A stretch of DNA of 64,000 bases from assembly GCF_001905005.1 (NCBI RefSeq), contig NZ_LWKZ01000004.1:44138-108137 (forward strand). The letters run 5' to 3'. Each line of letters starts with the position of its first letter. Positions within the stretch are counted from its first letter, which is position 1. This DNA is from Streptomyces sp. CB02923 (GTDB taxonomy: Bacteria; Actinomycetota; Actinomycetes; Streptomycetales; Streptomycetaceae). The notes beneath the pieces are model-generated. The model saw nothing but the letters and a program-made list of their open reading frames with translations. It had not been told where the DNA came from and searched no databases. The translations under genes were made by a program, and so were the position numbers. This document shows, in pieces, positions 8,439 to 17,184 of this stretch.

Positions 8439-8680
8439 GTGCCGGTTTCGGTGCCGGTTTCGGTGCCGGTTTCGGTGCCGACAGCTCGATCCGGTCGCCC
8501 CGGTCACCCAGGCCGTCCCGGTCACCCAGACCGTCCCGGTGGTCTCGGCCGTCCCAGTGGCCCTGGCCGCCCTGGTGGTCGCGGCCGTCCCGGTGCTCCC
8601 GGCCGTCCCGGTCACCTAGGCCGCTCCAGTCGCTCCGGCCGTCCTGGCCCTCCCGGCCGTCGCGGACAAGGGCCCTGCGC
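8439..8680. repeat. GC-rich tandem repeats between regulator and chitosanase genes
   Basis: A 12-bp unit GTGCCGGTTTCG is repeated 3.5 times at 8439-8480. From about 8490 to 8680 follow degenerate 15- to 18-bp units built on CCGGCCGTCCCGGTCAC. Several frames stay open through this block and give collagen-like or VPV-type repeats, but none has a start, a ribosome binding site or family resemblance, so I treat it as noncoding. It lies between two convergent genes. Confidence 0.75.
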
Positions 8681-8698
8681 CGGTTCTGCGGCCGGGGG

Positions 8699-9424
8699 TC
8701 AGTTCTCCTGGAGGAACTTCTTGGCGAGGGCGTCGCCGCGGGAGACGGCGTCGCTGTGGCTCTCGATGGGGGACGCCTGGGAGTTCTTGAACAGGATGTA
8801 GGTGACGCCGGACTCGGCGCCGCCGGTGGCCGGGTCGGGGTCGATGCCCAGGCCCTTGGCGGCCGCGTACGACGCCTCGCCGATGATCTTGTTGGGCCCG
8901 GTGTCGCCGACGACCGCGTACTCGACCTTGTTCTTGTAGATGATGGCGACGACGCCGCCGCCCTTGATGCCCGCCGACTCGTAGTTCCAGATGCCGCTGA
9001 CCGAGGGGACGACGACGTAGGGCAGCTTCTCGGCGTTCAGCGGCTTGCCGTTGGACTGGTGGAAGCGGGTGTCCGGCTGGAACCAGGGGTCGGTGTCCTT
9101 GTTGCACTTGGAGGTGACCTGGCCGTCACAGTCGATGTCCATGTCCGCCTTCCAGAACACGGCGCCCTTCTTGCCGCAGACCGGGACGGTCGCCGACGTC
9201 TCCTCGTCGGTCCGGTACTTGCCGTTGGAGATCTGCGAGCAGTCGGTGACCTTGGCGAGCAGGTCGGCGGCGCTGACCGAGCCCTCGGTCACGCCGGGCC
9301 GGCTCGCGGCGTCCGCGACTGCGGCGGTCCGGGCCGTGGTGGGCTGCGCGGTGGCGGGCAGTGCGGCGGCGGCGAGCAGTGCGGTGCCGGCGGCGGTGGC
9401 CAGGGCGAAGGTTCGTCTGCGCAC
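8699..9424 (-). CDS. Secreted chitosanase, glycoside hydrolase family 75
   Basis: Extracellular enzyme expected to cut chitosan (beta-1,4-glucosamine polymer). Residues 1-27 form a signal peptide: MRRRTFALATAAG, a hydrophobic core, then a probable AQA-type cut after ALPATA. The mature part carries GH75 features: the DCSQISNGKYRTD region, AVFWKADMDIDCDG (candidate acid residues), DTDPWFQPDTRFHQS, LPYVVVP, GVVAIIYKNKVEYAVVGD and GEASYAAAKGLGI. The 241-residue length fits a single-domain enzyme without a binding module. The GTG start at 9422-9424 has AGAGAGG upstream. A 19-bp palindrome at 9439-9457 probably controls it. It is the only obvious polysaccharide-degrading enzyme in the window. Confidence 0.9.
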   Translation of the reverse strand: MRRRTFALATAAGTALLAAAALPATAQPTTARTAAVADAASRPGVTEGSVSAADLLAKVTDCSQISNGKYRTDEETSATVPVCGKKGAVFWKADMDIDCDGQVTSKCNKDTDPWFQPDTRFHQSNGKPLNAEKLPYVVVPSVSGIWNYESAGIKGGGVVAIIYKNKVEYAVVGDTGPNKIIGEASYAAAKGLGIDPDPATGGAESGVTYILFKNSQASPIESHSDAVSRGDALAKKFLQEN

Positions 9425-9438
9425 AGGAGGGCCTCTCT

Positions 9439-9457
9439 GTTAGGAAAGTTTCCTTAC
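9439..9457. promoter_or_regulatory. Palindromic operator upstream of chitosanase
   Basis: GTTAGGAAAGTTTCCTTAC is a nearly perfect inverted repeat around a central G (one mismatched pair), 15 bases before the chitosanase start codon. From memory it resembles the operator described for ROK-family CsnR upstream of Streptomyces chitosanase genes. No csnR gene lies in the window. Confidence 0.65.
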
Positions 9458-9550
9458 CGAGCGCGCCCAATCTCCTCCGCTCCCCCACTCCCGTCAACCC
9501 CGCCCCATGACCAACTCCGCGCCCCACACGTCACGTTCGGAAGCGATTCA

Positions 9551-9656
9551 GCACCGTTTCGGCTCCGGTTCGGCACCGTTTCGGTTCCGGTTCGGCACCG
9601 TTTCGGCACCAGCCTCCGGGCGTTCTGCACCGGCCTCCGGGCGTTTCGGCACCGGT
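9551..9656. repeat. 22-bp tandem repeat, about four copies
   Basis: Units of 22 bp beginning GCACCGTTTCGG recur at 9551, 9573 and 9595, continuing with CCTCCGGGCGTTTCGGCACCG-type units to 9656. They end seven bases before the methyltransferase stop codon and lie upstream of the chitosanase promoter. The core TTCGG(C/T)(A/G)CCG is shared with the repeats at 8439-8480, so related repeats flank the chitosanase gene on both sides. Confidence 0.7.
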
Positions 9657-9663
9657 GTCCGGA

Positions 9664-10713
9664 TCAGACCGCCTCCGCCTCGATGACCGAAGTCAGCGAC
9701 GGAGTCGGCACGATACGGCGCACCCGGAACCCCGAGCGGGTCAGCAGATCCTCGAACTCGGCGGCGCTGCGCTCCCGTCCCCGCAGCACCATGAGCATGA
9801 CGATGTCCAGCGCGACGGCCGGATGCGGGGTGCCGTCGGCGGGGAGCACCGCGTCGATCACCAGCAGCCGGGTGCCGGGAGCCATGGCCCGGCGCACGGT
9901 GCCGAGGATGCGCAGGCAGTCCTCGTCGGGCCAGTCGTGCAGGATGTTCTTGAGCAGGTACAGGTCCCCGCCCTCCGGCACCGCCTCGAACAGGTCCCCG
10001 CCCTCCGTACGCCAACGGCCTCGCAGCTCCGCCGTGTCGAGCAGGTGTGCGGCGACGGTCCCGGGCCGGTCGAAGAGCACCCCGGTCAGGCCCGGCGACC
10101 GGCCGAGCACCGCCCGGAGCAGCCCGCCCCGGCCCCCGGCCACGTCGACGACCGTCCCGCTGTCCGGGAACGGGTAGCTACCGGTGATCTGTTCGTCCAC
10201 GCCGTCGGTGAGCGAGGTCATGGCGGTGTCGAAGAGGCGGCCCGCGTCGGGCGTGGCGGCCAGGTGCTCGAAGAGCGGGACCCCGTACGCGGCCTCGAAG
10301 CCGGGCTGCCCCGTGTGCAGGGTGTCCTCCAGCCCTTCCGCGGACCGGCGGTACATCGCGTGGGTGAACAGCAGGACGGCGGCGCGCCGGGAGCCCGGCA
10401 CATCCGTACGCAGCGCCTCGCTGCCCTCCGTCAGGCCGAACGTTCCGTCAGCGCCTTCGCTGAACAGGCCGCGTGCCGCGAGCAGTCGCAGAACGCGGTG
10501 CAGCGGGCCGGCCTGCGTGCCGGACCGCACGGCCAGTTCCCCGGCCGACCGCGGCCCCTCGGCCAGCAGGTCCGCGATGCCGTGCAGCACGACGGCGCGC
10601 AGGGCGGACGCGTAGACATGGCCGTACATGAGGTCGTGCAACGGCGACGCGGGGAAGTGCGGGGTCATACCGGGAGACGGGCGGGCGGAGGAGGCGGCGG
10701 CGCCTGCTGCCAT
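9664..10713 (-). CDS. SAM-dependent O-methyltransferase (family 2, dimerisation domain)
   Basis: Predicted small-molecule O-methyltransferase. The N-terminal winged-helix dimerisation domain (residues 20-110: SALRAVVLHGIADLL, AGELAVRSGTQAGPLHRVLRLL) is followed by a Rossmann domain with GTVVDVAGGRGGLLRAVL (SAM glycine loop), DRPGTV, GGDLFEAVPEGGDLYLLKNILHDW and RLLVIDAVLP. LLKNILHDWPDE is the usual catalytic-histidine region. The ATG at 10711-10713 is chosen because GGAG lies nine bases upstream; a more distal ATG at 10755 lacks one. The product is 349 residues. It resembles the enzyme at 47187-48236. No biosynthetic partners are adjacent, so the substrate is unknown. Confidence 0.88.
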   Translation of the reverse strand: MAAGAAASSARPSPGMTPHFPASPLHDLMYGHVYASALRAVVLHGIADLLAEGPRSAGELAVRSGTQAGPLHRVLRLLAARGLFSEGADGTFGLTEGSEALRTDVPGSRRAAVLLFTHAMYRRSAEGLEDTLHTGQPGFEAAYGVPLFEHLAATPDAGRLFDTAMTSLTDGVDEQITGSYPFPDSGTVVDVAGGRGGLLRAVLGRSPGLTGVLFDRPGTVAAHLLDTAELRGRWRTEGGDLFEAVPEGGDLYLLKNILHDWPDEDCLRILGTVRRAMAPGTRLLVIDAVLPADGTPHPAVALDIVMLMVLRGRERSAAEFEDLLTRSGFRVRRIVPTPSLTSVIEAEAV

Positions 10714-10886
10714 GGGTGTACTCCTGCCGTCGGCGGGTGTTTCCACACCCGCCATTATCGGCGTTTCGCCCAGTCCGAGTCGGGTATCGGGGCCTGCGCG
10801 AACCGGCCGTACGGACGACGGAAAAGCCGCTCAAGCGCGGGCCGTACGAAGCGCGGCCTGTACGAAGCGCGAGGCCCCGTGCGCCG

Positions 10887-11573
10887 TTACGCGCCCGCGC
10901 CGCCACCGGCCCGTACGAGACCCGTCTCGTACGCGAGCACCACCGCCTGGACCCGGTCCCGCAGCTCCAGCTTCGTGAGGATGCGGCCCACATGCGTCTT
11001 GACCGTGGCCTCCGACAGCACCAACTGCGCCGCGATCTCACCGTTCGAGAGCCCCTGTGCCACCAGCAGCAGCACCTCCCGCTCGCGCTCGGTGAGCCGC
11101 CCGATCTCCGGGCGGACCGGCTCGGCGGCGGTCGCCGGCAGCATCGGCGTGAACCGGTCCAACAGCCGTCGGGTGGTGGAGGGCGCGACCACCGCGTCCC
11201 CGCTGCGGACCGCGCGGATCGCGGCCAGCAGTTCGCTCGGCGGCACGTCCTTCAGCATGAAGCCGCTGGCGCCCGCCTTGAGCGCGGAGAAGGCGTACTC
11301 GTCCAGGTCGAAAGTGGTCAGGATGAGCACCTTCGGCGCGTCCTCCTGCTGCCCGCCCGCGCAGATGCGGCGGGTGGTCTCCACGCCGTCCAGGTGCGGC
11401 ATCCGCACGTCCATCAGGATGACGTCGACCTTGGTGGACCGGAGCACCTCCAGGGCCTCCACCCCGTCACCGGCCTCGGCGACGACCTCCATGTCGGGCT
11501 GTGCGGCCAGCACCATGCGGAAACCGGTGCGCAGCAGCACCTGGTCGTCGACGAGCATCACGCGGACAGTCAT
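10887..11573 (-). CDS. NarL/LuxR-family response regulator
   Basis: DNA-binding half of a two-component system. The receiver domain has acidic residues D9 and D10, phospho-acceptor D55 (VILMDVRMPHLDG), T86/T87 and K108. After a linker, a LuxR-type helix-turn-helix follows (LTEREREVLLLVAQGLSNGEIAAQL, then SEATVKTHVGRIL). At 228 residues it is standard length. It lies 237 bases downstream of the histidine kinase gene at 11811-13022 on the same strand, so the two form an obvious pair. The spacer is long for co-transcribed partners and carries short repeats. The signal sensed is unknown. Confidence 0.92.
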   Translation of the reverse strand: MTVRVMLVDDQVLLRTGFRMVLAAQPDMEVVAEAGDGVEALEVLRSTKVDVILMDVRMPHLDGVETTRRICAGGQQEDAPKVLILTTFDLDEYAFSALKAGASGFMLKDVPPSELLAAIRAVRSGDAVVAPSTTRRLLDRFTPMLPATAAEPVRPEIGRLTEREREVLLLVAQGLSNGEIAAQLVLSEATVKTHVGRILTKLELRDRVQAVVLAYETGLVRAGGGAGA

Positions 11574-11790
11574 GGCAGGAGGTCCCTTTCAACGGCGGTG
11601 CGGGTGGCGGAGCCGGTGTTCCCGGCGCCGGGAGGGCCGGCCGGCTGCGGCGCGGCAACAGGGTACGTACGGAAGCGGATGCGCCGGAACGGATGGTGGA
11701 CGGACGGGACGGCAGGAGACAGGAGCAGGAGGCAGGGCAGGACGCAGGGCAGGACGCAGGAGGAGCGACCAGGCAGGCCCGGCCGGCTCG

Positions 11791-11826
11791 CCTCACTGGC
11801 CCGGCTTGCCTCACTGGCCCGACTTG
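11791..11826. repeat. 18-bp direct repeat over the kinase stop codon
   Basis: CCTCACTGGCCCGGCTTG (11791-11808) is followed at once by CCTCACTGGCCCGACTTG (11809-11826), one mismatch in 18. The second copy contains the last codons and stop of the histidine kinase, so the stop region has been tandemly duplicated. Further upstream on the plus strand, GCAGGACGCAGG-type repeats fill 11720-11760. Confidence 0.8.
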
Positions 11827-13022
11827 AGCGGCAGTACCGCGCTGATCCGGAAGCCTCCTCCCGGCCGCGGCCCCGCGTCCAGGCTGCCGCCGACCATGCC
11901 GACGCGTTCGCGCATACCGATGAGCCCGTGGCCGAGGCCGTCCGCCCCGCCGCCGGAGTACAGCTCGTGCTGGGCGCCGCGCCCGTCGTCCTCGACCAGC
12001 AGGTCCAGCTCGCCGTCCCGGTAGGAGAGGCGGACCGTGGCGCCGACGTCCGGGCCGCCGTGCTTGCGGGTGTTGGTCAGCGCTTCCTGCACGATGCGGT
12101 ACGCGGTGAGTTCGACGCTGCTGGGCAGCGGGCGCGGTTCGCCCGCCACCTGGAAGTCGACCGGCAGCCCGGCCCCCCGCACCTGGTCGATCAGGTCCGC
12201 CAGCTGCTCGACGCCGGGCTGCGGTACGTACTCGCCGCTCTCGGGCTGTTCGCCGGTGCGCAGCACGCCGAGCAGCCGCCGCATCTCGGCGAGCGCCTGC
12301 CGGCCGGTACCGGAGATCGTCTCCAGCGCCTGCTTGGCCTGCTCGGGCGCGGCGTCCAGGACGTACGCGGCGCCGTCGGCCTGGACCACCATCACGGACA
12401 CGTTGTGCGCGACGACGTCGTGCAGCTCGCGGGCGATGCGGGCGCGCTCGGCGGCCACCGCGATCCGGGACTGCGTCTCGCGTTCCTTCTCCAGGCGGGC
12501 GGCCTTCTCCTCCAGCTGGGCCCAGTACGCGCGGCGGGTACGGACCGAGTCGCCGAGCACCCACGCCAGCACGAAGGGCATGGTGAGCAGGCCGACGATG
12601 AACACTCCTTCCCAGAGGCTGCGGGGCGGGGCGTCACCGTTGCCGGAGCGGACGGCGTAGAGCGTCGGGCCGGTCAGGGCCCCGATGAGGGCGGTCCGCG
12701 AGGCCCAGCGCTTCGTGCCCGAGGCGACCGTATAAATGATCGCCAGCATCGCGAAGTCGGCCATGGTGGGCTGCACCTTGAACGCGATCTGGCAGATTCC
12801 GACCGCGAGGGCCAGCAGCATCATCTTCGCGGGCGCCTTGCGCCGCAGCGCGACGACGAGGCACAGCGCGCCGACGGCGAGCGCCTCGGCAACCGTCCGG
12901 CGCTCGCTCTGCGCGTCCGCCGACGCCACCAGCATCAGACAGTTGAAACCGAACAGGAGGACGGCCCAGAAGGTGTCCACTCCTGTCGGATGCCTGCGGA
13001 AGAAGTCGTAGAGACGCTGCAC
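11811..13022 (-). CDS. Two-component sensor histidine kinase, HisKA_3 type
   Basis: Membrane sensor that should autophosphorylate and signal to the response regulator encoded just downstream. Residues 15-155 hold five or six hydrophobic segments with short loops and no large extracellular domain, suggesting sensing in or near the membrane. A coiled-coil linker (about 165-190) leads to the dimerisation and phospho-acceptor helix [16 protein letters not shown] with H201. The ATPase domain shows [15 protein letters not shown] (N box), LLVEDDGRG, then [12 protein letters not shown] (G2 box). This is the class that pairs with NarL-type regulators. The 403-residue length is typical. Confidence 0.92.
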   Translation of the reverse strand: MQRLYDFFRRHPTGVDTFWAVLLFGFNCLMLVASADAQSERRTVAEALAVGALCLVVALRRKAPAKMMLLALAVGICQIAFKVQPTMADFAMLAIIYTVASGTKRWASRTALIGALTGPTLYAVRSGNGDAPPRSLWEGVFIVGLLTMPFVLAWVLGDSVRTRRAYWAQLEEKAARLEKERETQSRIAVAAERARIARELHDVVAHNVSVMVVQADGAAYVLDAAPEQAKQALETISGTGRQALAEMRRLLGVLRTGEQPESGEYVPQPGVEQLADLIDQVRGAGLPVDFQVAGEPRPLPSSVELTAYRIVQEALTNTRKHGGPDVGATVRLSYRDGELDLLVEDDGRGAQHELYSGGGADGLGHGLIGMRERVGMVGGSLDAGPRPGGGFRISAVLPLKSGQ

Positions 13023-13206
13023 GTCACCCAGCGTAGGCAGGGCGTATAGGTGTACGGGTCAACCGGACGGGCGATCCTGGAGGACGGGAGTACTCCGCAA
13101 GGTGGAGACGGGTCTGCCACCGAGGTCTCCGGGCCCGATCGGCGGGCCCGCGCGGAGGCGGACCTCCGGCATATGCCCCCGCTTCCGGCCCGCGTACCGT
13201 GGTGCG

Positions 13207-14295
13207 GTGACACACGACTGGTGCGGCTGGCGGGACGCGGCGGAGCAGGCCCTGTACGGCCCTGGCGGCTTCTACACCAGCGGCGACGGGCCGGGCCCGG
13301 CCGGCCACTTCCGTACCTCCGTGCACGTTTCGCCCCGGTACGCCGAGGCGCTCGCCACGCTGCTGTGCCGCGTCGACACGTCCCTGGGCTGCCCGGCGGA
13401 ACTGGCGCTGGTGGATGTGGGCGCCGGGCGTGGCGAGCTGCTGACCGGAGTACTGGCGGCACTGCCCGCGCCGGTTTACGCCCGTGTGCGCCCCTACGCC
13501 GTCGAACGCGCCCCCCGGCCCGCCGGTCTGGACGACCGCGTCACCTGGCTCGCGGAGCTGCCCGCACCCGGCTCCCTGACGGGCCTGCTCTTCGCCAACG
13601 AGTGGCTCGACAACGTCCCCGTCGACGTCGCCGAGACCGACGGGGACGGTGTGCCGCGGCACGTACTGGTCCGCCCGGACGGCACCGAGCGGCTCGGCGA
13701 CCCGGTCAGCGGCGCGGACGCCGAGTGGCTCGCCCGCTGGTGGCCCCTGGCGGCCGCCACGGACTCCGCCGACCCCGAGTCTCAGGCCCTTCCCGGCTCC
13801 GCCGGTCCCGCCGACCCCGAGTCTCAGGCCCTTCCCGGCTCCGCCCTCCCCGGTCTGCGCGCCGAGATCGGCCACCCGCGCGACGCGGCCTGGGCCCGCG
13901 CGGTCGGCACCCTGCGCGCCGGCCTCGCCGCCACCGCCGACTACGCGCACACCCGCGGCACCCGCCCGCCCTACGGCACCCTCACCGGCTTCCGCGAGGG
14001 CCGCGAGGTCCGCCCCGTACCCGACGGCAGCTGCGACATCACCGCCCACGTCGCCCTGGACGCCTGCGCGGGCCCCGGCGCCGAGCAGCTCACGCAGCGG
14101 CAGGCGCTGCACGCCCTCGGCGTCGAGGGCAGCCGTCCGCCCCTCTCCCTCGCGTCCAGCGACCCGGCCGCCTACGTACGGGCCCTCGGTTCGGCGGGTG
14201 CGGCGGCGGAGCTGACCGATCCGGCGGGCCTGGGCGCCTTCGGCTGGCTCCTGCAACCGGTCGGCGGCAGCTGTACGGGCCTGCTCGCCCCGTGA
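13207..14295 (+). CDS. MidA/NDUFAF7-like SAM-dependent methyltransferase (DUF185)
   Basis: Predicted protein-arginine methyltransferase of the MidA family. Near the N-terminus, [14 protein letters not shown] matches the family's entry motif. [17 protein letters not shown] (about residues 68-84) is the SAM loop, and [15 protein letters not shown] matches the conserved ANExLDxxPV signature. The GTG at 13207 is chosen because the upstream frame crosses the promoter spacer; no Shine-Dalgarno is present, and TACCGT about seven bases before it suggests a leaderless message. The product is 362 residues, with a 14-residue internal duplication near residue 190. It stands directly upstream of an orphan nuoD on the same strand; the human homologue methylates the NuoD counterpart NDUFS2. 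Confidence 0.8.
   Translation: MTHDWCGWRDAAEQALYGPGGFYTSGDGPGPAGHFRTSVHVSPRYAEALATLLCRVDTSLGCPAELALVDVGAGRGELLTGVLAALPAPVYARVRPYAVERAPRPAGLDDRVTWLAELPAPGSLTGLLFANEWLDNVPVDVAETDGDGVPRHVLVRPDGTERLGDPVSGADAEWLARWWPLAAATDSADPESQALPGSAGPADPESQALPGSALPGLRAEIGHPRDAAWARAVGTLRAGLAATADYAHTRGTRPPYGTLTGFREGREVRPVPDGSCDITAHVALDACAGPGAEQLTQRQALHALGVEGSRPPLSLASSDPAAYVRALGSAGAAAELTDPAGLGAFGWLLQPVGGSCTGLLAP
13771..13845 (+). repeat. In-frame duplication inside the methyltransferase gene
   Basis: A 33-bp segment beginning GACCCCGAGTCTCAGG occurs at 13771-13803 and again, identically, at 13813-13845 (42-bp period). It adds 14 residues ([14 protein letters not shown]) to a loop. Identity at the DNA level implies a recent event. 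Confidence 0.9.
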
Positions 14296-14450
14296 CCTCC
14301 GGCCCGCGCCGCCATGGCCGTCACCGCAGCCACCACCACGGCCGTCGCCACGGCCGTCGCCACGACCGGCACCGCGGCCGTCACCACGCCCGGCACCGCG
14401 ACCGCTGACCGCCGCCCGCCCCCGCCGGGCCGAGCTGCAAGACTGTCCCC

Positions 14451-15593
14451 ATGACGGAGACGACGGTCGGCATCGGCGGCGCGGCGGAGAGCACCGACAT
14501 GGTGCTGAACATCGGCCCGCAGCACCCCTCCACGCACGGCGTGCTGCGGCTGCGCCTCGTCCTGGACGGCGAGCGCATCCAGCACGCCGAACCCGTGATC
14601 GGCTACATGCACCGCGGCGCCGAGAAGCTCTTCGAGGCGCGCGACTACCGCCAGATCATCATGCTCGCCAACCGCCACGACTGGCTGTCGGCCTTCTCCA
14701 ACGAGCTGGGCGTCGTCCTCGGTGTGGAGCGGATGCTCGGCATGGAGGTCCCCGAGCGCGCCGTGTGGACCCGTACGCTGCTCGCCGAGCTGAACCGGGT
14801 CCTCAACCACCTGATGTTCCTCGGCTCCTACCCCCTGGAACTGGGCGGCATCACGCCCGTCTTCCACTCCTTCCGCGAGCGCGAAGAGCTGCAGAACGTG
14901 ATGGAGGAGATCTCCGGCGGCCGGATGCACTACATGTTCAACCGCGTCGGCGGCCTCAAGGAGGACCTGCCGGCCGGCTGGCTCGGCCGGGCCCGGCACG
15001 CCGTCTCCGAGGTCCGCTCCCGGATGGACGTCTTCGACCGGCTGGTCCTCGGCAACGAGATCTTCCGCGGCCGCACCCGCGGCATCGGCGTCCTGAGCCG
15101 CGCGGCGGTGCACGGGTACGGCGTCTCCGGGCCGATCGCCCGCGCCTCCGGCGTCGACTTCGATCTGCGCCGCGACGAGCCGTACCTCGCCTACCCGGAC
15201 CTCCAGGACACGCTGAAGGTGGTCACCCGCGAGGAGGGCGACTGCCTGGCCCGCTTCGAATGCCTCCTGGACCAGACCCACAACTCCCTGGACCTGGCCG
15301 ACGCCTGTCTGGACCGGATCGCCGACCTGCCGCCCGGCCCGATCAACCAGCGCCTCCCGAAGGTCCTGAAGGCCCCCGAGGGCGCGACCTACGCCTGGAC
15401 CGAGAACCCGCTCGGCATCAACGGCTACTACCTGGTCTCCAAGGGCGAGAAGACCCCGTACCGCCTCAAGCTCCGCTCGGCGTCGTACAACAACATCCAG
15501 GCACTGAACGAACTGCTGCCGGGGACGCTGGTCGCCGACATGGTCGCCATTCTCGGATCGCTGTTCTTCGTGGTCGGCGACATCGACAAGTAG
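14451..15593 (+). CDS. nuoD2: Orphan NADH-quinone oxidoreductase subunit D (49-kDa-like)
   Basis: Homologue of the complex I NuoD/Nqo4/NDUFS2 subunit, which with NuoB forms the quinone pocket. Family motifs: [75 protein letters not shown] and [13 protein letters not shown]. The 380-residue length is near normal. No other nuo gene is nearby. Compared with my recollection of Thermus Nqo4, the pocket histidine is kept (H29), but the quinone-contact tyrosine is W78 and the conserved aspartate is E130. No ribosome binding site is visible, so a leaderless message is possible. Function in complex I or in another redox complex is open. Confidence 0.88.
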   Translation: MTETTVGIGGAAESTDMVLNIGPQHPSTHGVLRLRLVLDGERIQHAEPVIGYMHRGAEKLFEARDYRQIIMLANRHDWLSAFSNELGVVLGVERMLGMEVPERAVWTRTLLAELNRVLNHLMFLGSYPLELGGITPVFHSFREREELQNVMEEISGGRMHYMFNRVGGLKEDLPAGWLGRARHAVSEVRSRMDVFDRLVLGNEIFRGRTRGIGVLSRAAVHGYGVSGPIARASGVDFDLRRDEPYLAYPDLQDTLKVVTREEGDCLARFECLLDQTHNSLDLADACLDRIADLPPGPINQRLPKVLKAPEGATYAWTENPLGINGYYLVSKGEKTPYRLKLRSASYNNIQALNELLPGTLVADMVAILGSLFFVVGDIDK

Positions 15594-15683
15594 CGACAGG
15601 CAGCGAACGGCAAGCGGCGGGGGCCCGGCCGGGCGGGGCCGGGCGGGGCCGCTACAAAGCTGTGTGCACGGCTGTGTACGCGC

Positions 15684-16256
15684 CTACGTACGCGGCTTCG
15701 GGTCCTCCCGGTGCCACGCGGTGATGCCCAGCTTGCCGGTGGTGCCGAGGTCGATCAGCTCACGGACCGTCTGCGGACGGCCGCCGCCCTCGGCCGGTGT
15801 GAGGGCCAGGAACGCGCCGTTCACGGCGGGGTCCGTCGCGCTCGTCACGCGGTTGCGCCACATCAGTACGGCCCTGGCGTGCTCGCCCGGCTTGAGGGTG
15901 AGCGGCTCGGGGCCGCGGTCGTCCACGATGTCCGAGCCATGGCTGATCTTCACGGCCAGCGGCTTGCGGTCCTCGTCGAGGACCTGGACGCCCGCGTAAC
16001 CGTTCACCTTGTACGGGCGGTTGCCGCAGTTGGTCAGGGTGATGCCCATCGCGCGGGTGCCCATGGCGGCGTCCACCGGGAGGCCCTTGACGGCGACGCC
16101 GTCCGCGGGGCAGGCGGGCGCGGTCCTGGACGGCTTCGGCTTGGCCGCGGGCTTCTCCTCCGGCCCGGCCGAACAGCCCGCGCCCGCGAACGCCACGACG
16201 CCGAGCACGGCCGCCAGCACCGTCCGCTTCACGGGCCCGGCCGCTCTCCTGGTCAC
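15684..16256 (-). CDS. DUF4232-type lipoprotein
   Basis: Likely secreted, membrane-anchored protein of unknown function. A basic n-region and hydrophobic segment (KRTVLAAVLGVVAFAGAGC) end in a lipobox-like AGAGC, followed by a Lys/Pro-rich spacer. The body has the DUF4232 pattern: CPADGVAV, the AMGITLTNCGNRPYKVNGY beta-strand region, VQVLDEDRKPL, LTLKPGEHARAVLMW and a second-half strand with ELIDLGTTGKLGIT. Two conserved cysteines could pair. The start is uncertain: GTG at 16254-16256 is chosen, and GTG at 16230-16232 is an alternative that still keeps the signal peptide. It converges on nuoD, 90 bases apart. Confidence 0.75.
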   Translation of the reverse strand: MTRRAAGPVKRTVLAAVLGVVAFAGAGCSAGPEEKPAAKPKPSRTAPACPADGVAVKGLPVDAAMGTRAMGITLTNCGNRPYKVNGYAGVQVLDEDRKPLAVKISHGSDIVDDRGPEPLTLKPGEHARAVLMWRNRVTSATDPAVNGAFLALTPAEGGGRPQTVRELIDLGTTGKLGITAWHREDPKPRT

Positions 16257-16404
16257 TGCTCCGGTCACTGCCCCACCCCGCGTTCGCCCCGGCGTCCGCG
16301 CGTCCCCGTACGGCGCGTGCCTCGTACCGATCAAGTCGGCCGCCAGCGTACCCGTACGGAAACGGCACCGGCATCGGCACCCACACCGGCGCCGTCCCCG
16401 GCAC

Positions 16405-17058
16405 TCACGCCCCGAACAGCGCCCGGCACTCCGCCGTCCACCCCTCCACCCGGACCGGCACCGCCCGGTGCGCCTGCCACCCCGCCCGGTCCAGCCGCAG
16501 CCGCCGCAGCGTCCGCGCCTGCCCACGCACCGCGACGGTCCGCATGCCGTCCGGTACGTATCCGAGCTTGCGCGAGACGGCCAGGGAACGGGGGTTGTCC
16601 GTCATCGCGGCGGAGGTCACGGCGTGCGCGCCGAGCTGTTCGAAGGCGAAGTGCAGGACGGCCGCCCGCATTTCCGTACCGACGCCCTGCCCCTGCTGGG
16701 CCAGCCCCAGCCAGGAACCGGTCTCCGCCTCCCTGGTCACCCCGAACGCGGCGGCGACCAGGTCCTGGCGGCCCGCCACCCTTCCCTCCCGCACCACCGC
16801 GAGGCTCAGATTCCAGTCCTCCGGCCGCCAGTCCGCGACCGTGGCGAGCACGTGCTGGAACGTCGCGCGACCGCGCCCTTCGGCGGTGGTGTCCGTCCAC
16901 GGCACGGTGAACGGCATCTCGGCCGCGTCGTGCACACCGTCGGCGGCGACCGTGGCCAATTCGTCGAGCAGGGCGAGGTCCGGCAGGCGCAGTTCGAGGC
17001 GCGGTGTGCGGATGCGGATTCCGTAGAGGGGCCAGTGGTGTCGGCGGGGCTGCTCCAT
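16405..17058 (-). CDS. GNAT-family N-acetyltransferase
   Basis: Predicted acetyl-CoA-dependent acetyltransferase of the RimJ/RimL-like group. It begins with IRIRTPRLELRLPDL, the characteristic first strand. It then has WNLSLAVVREGRVAGRQDLVA, the acetyl-CoA loop GSWLGLAQQGQGVGTEMRAAVLHFAFE (Q/RxGxG/A form QGQGVG), AVTSAAMTDNPRSLAVSRKLGYVPDG and a C-terminal RRLRLDRAGW. The 217-residue length is normal. The ATG at 17056-17058 gives a sensible start close to the first strand. Substrate unknown. It is a single gene between a lipoprotein and a TetR gene, all in the same direction, with no overlap. Confidence 0.88.
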   Translation of the reverse strand: MEQPRRHHWPLYGIRIRTPRLELRLPDLALLDELATVAADGVHDAAEMPFTVPWTDTTAEGRGRATFQHVLATVADWRPEDWNLSLAVVREGRVAGRQDLVAAAFGVTREAETGSWLGLAQQGQGVGTEMRAAVLHFAFEQLGAHAVTSAAMTDNPRSLAVSRKLGYVPDGMRTVAVRGQARTLRRLRLDRAGWQAHRAVPVRVEGWTAECRALFGA

Positions 17059-17184
17059 GACGGAATGCTGCCGAACGCGCACGGTGTCCGTCGACCGGAT
17101 TAACGCCTCTTCGCCGCCTCGGCCGTTCTCACCGGCCTCGGCCTTCGCGCCGCCGGTCGGCCCCCCGTAAGCCCGCCCGATGAG

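Noticed and set aside
8418..8801. Open frame giving a collagen-like GRPG/GHPG repeat protein
   Set aside because: No ribosome binding site and no family match; the repeats come from the tandem DNA units and overlap the 3' end of the chitosanase gene.
16230..16232. Alternative GTG start for the DUF4232 lipoprotein
   Set aside because: Kept as an alternative, not chosen; AGGAGAG lies a little far upstream, and the upstream GTG at 16254-16256 adds a fitting basic n-region. The evidence does not settle it.
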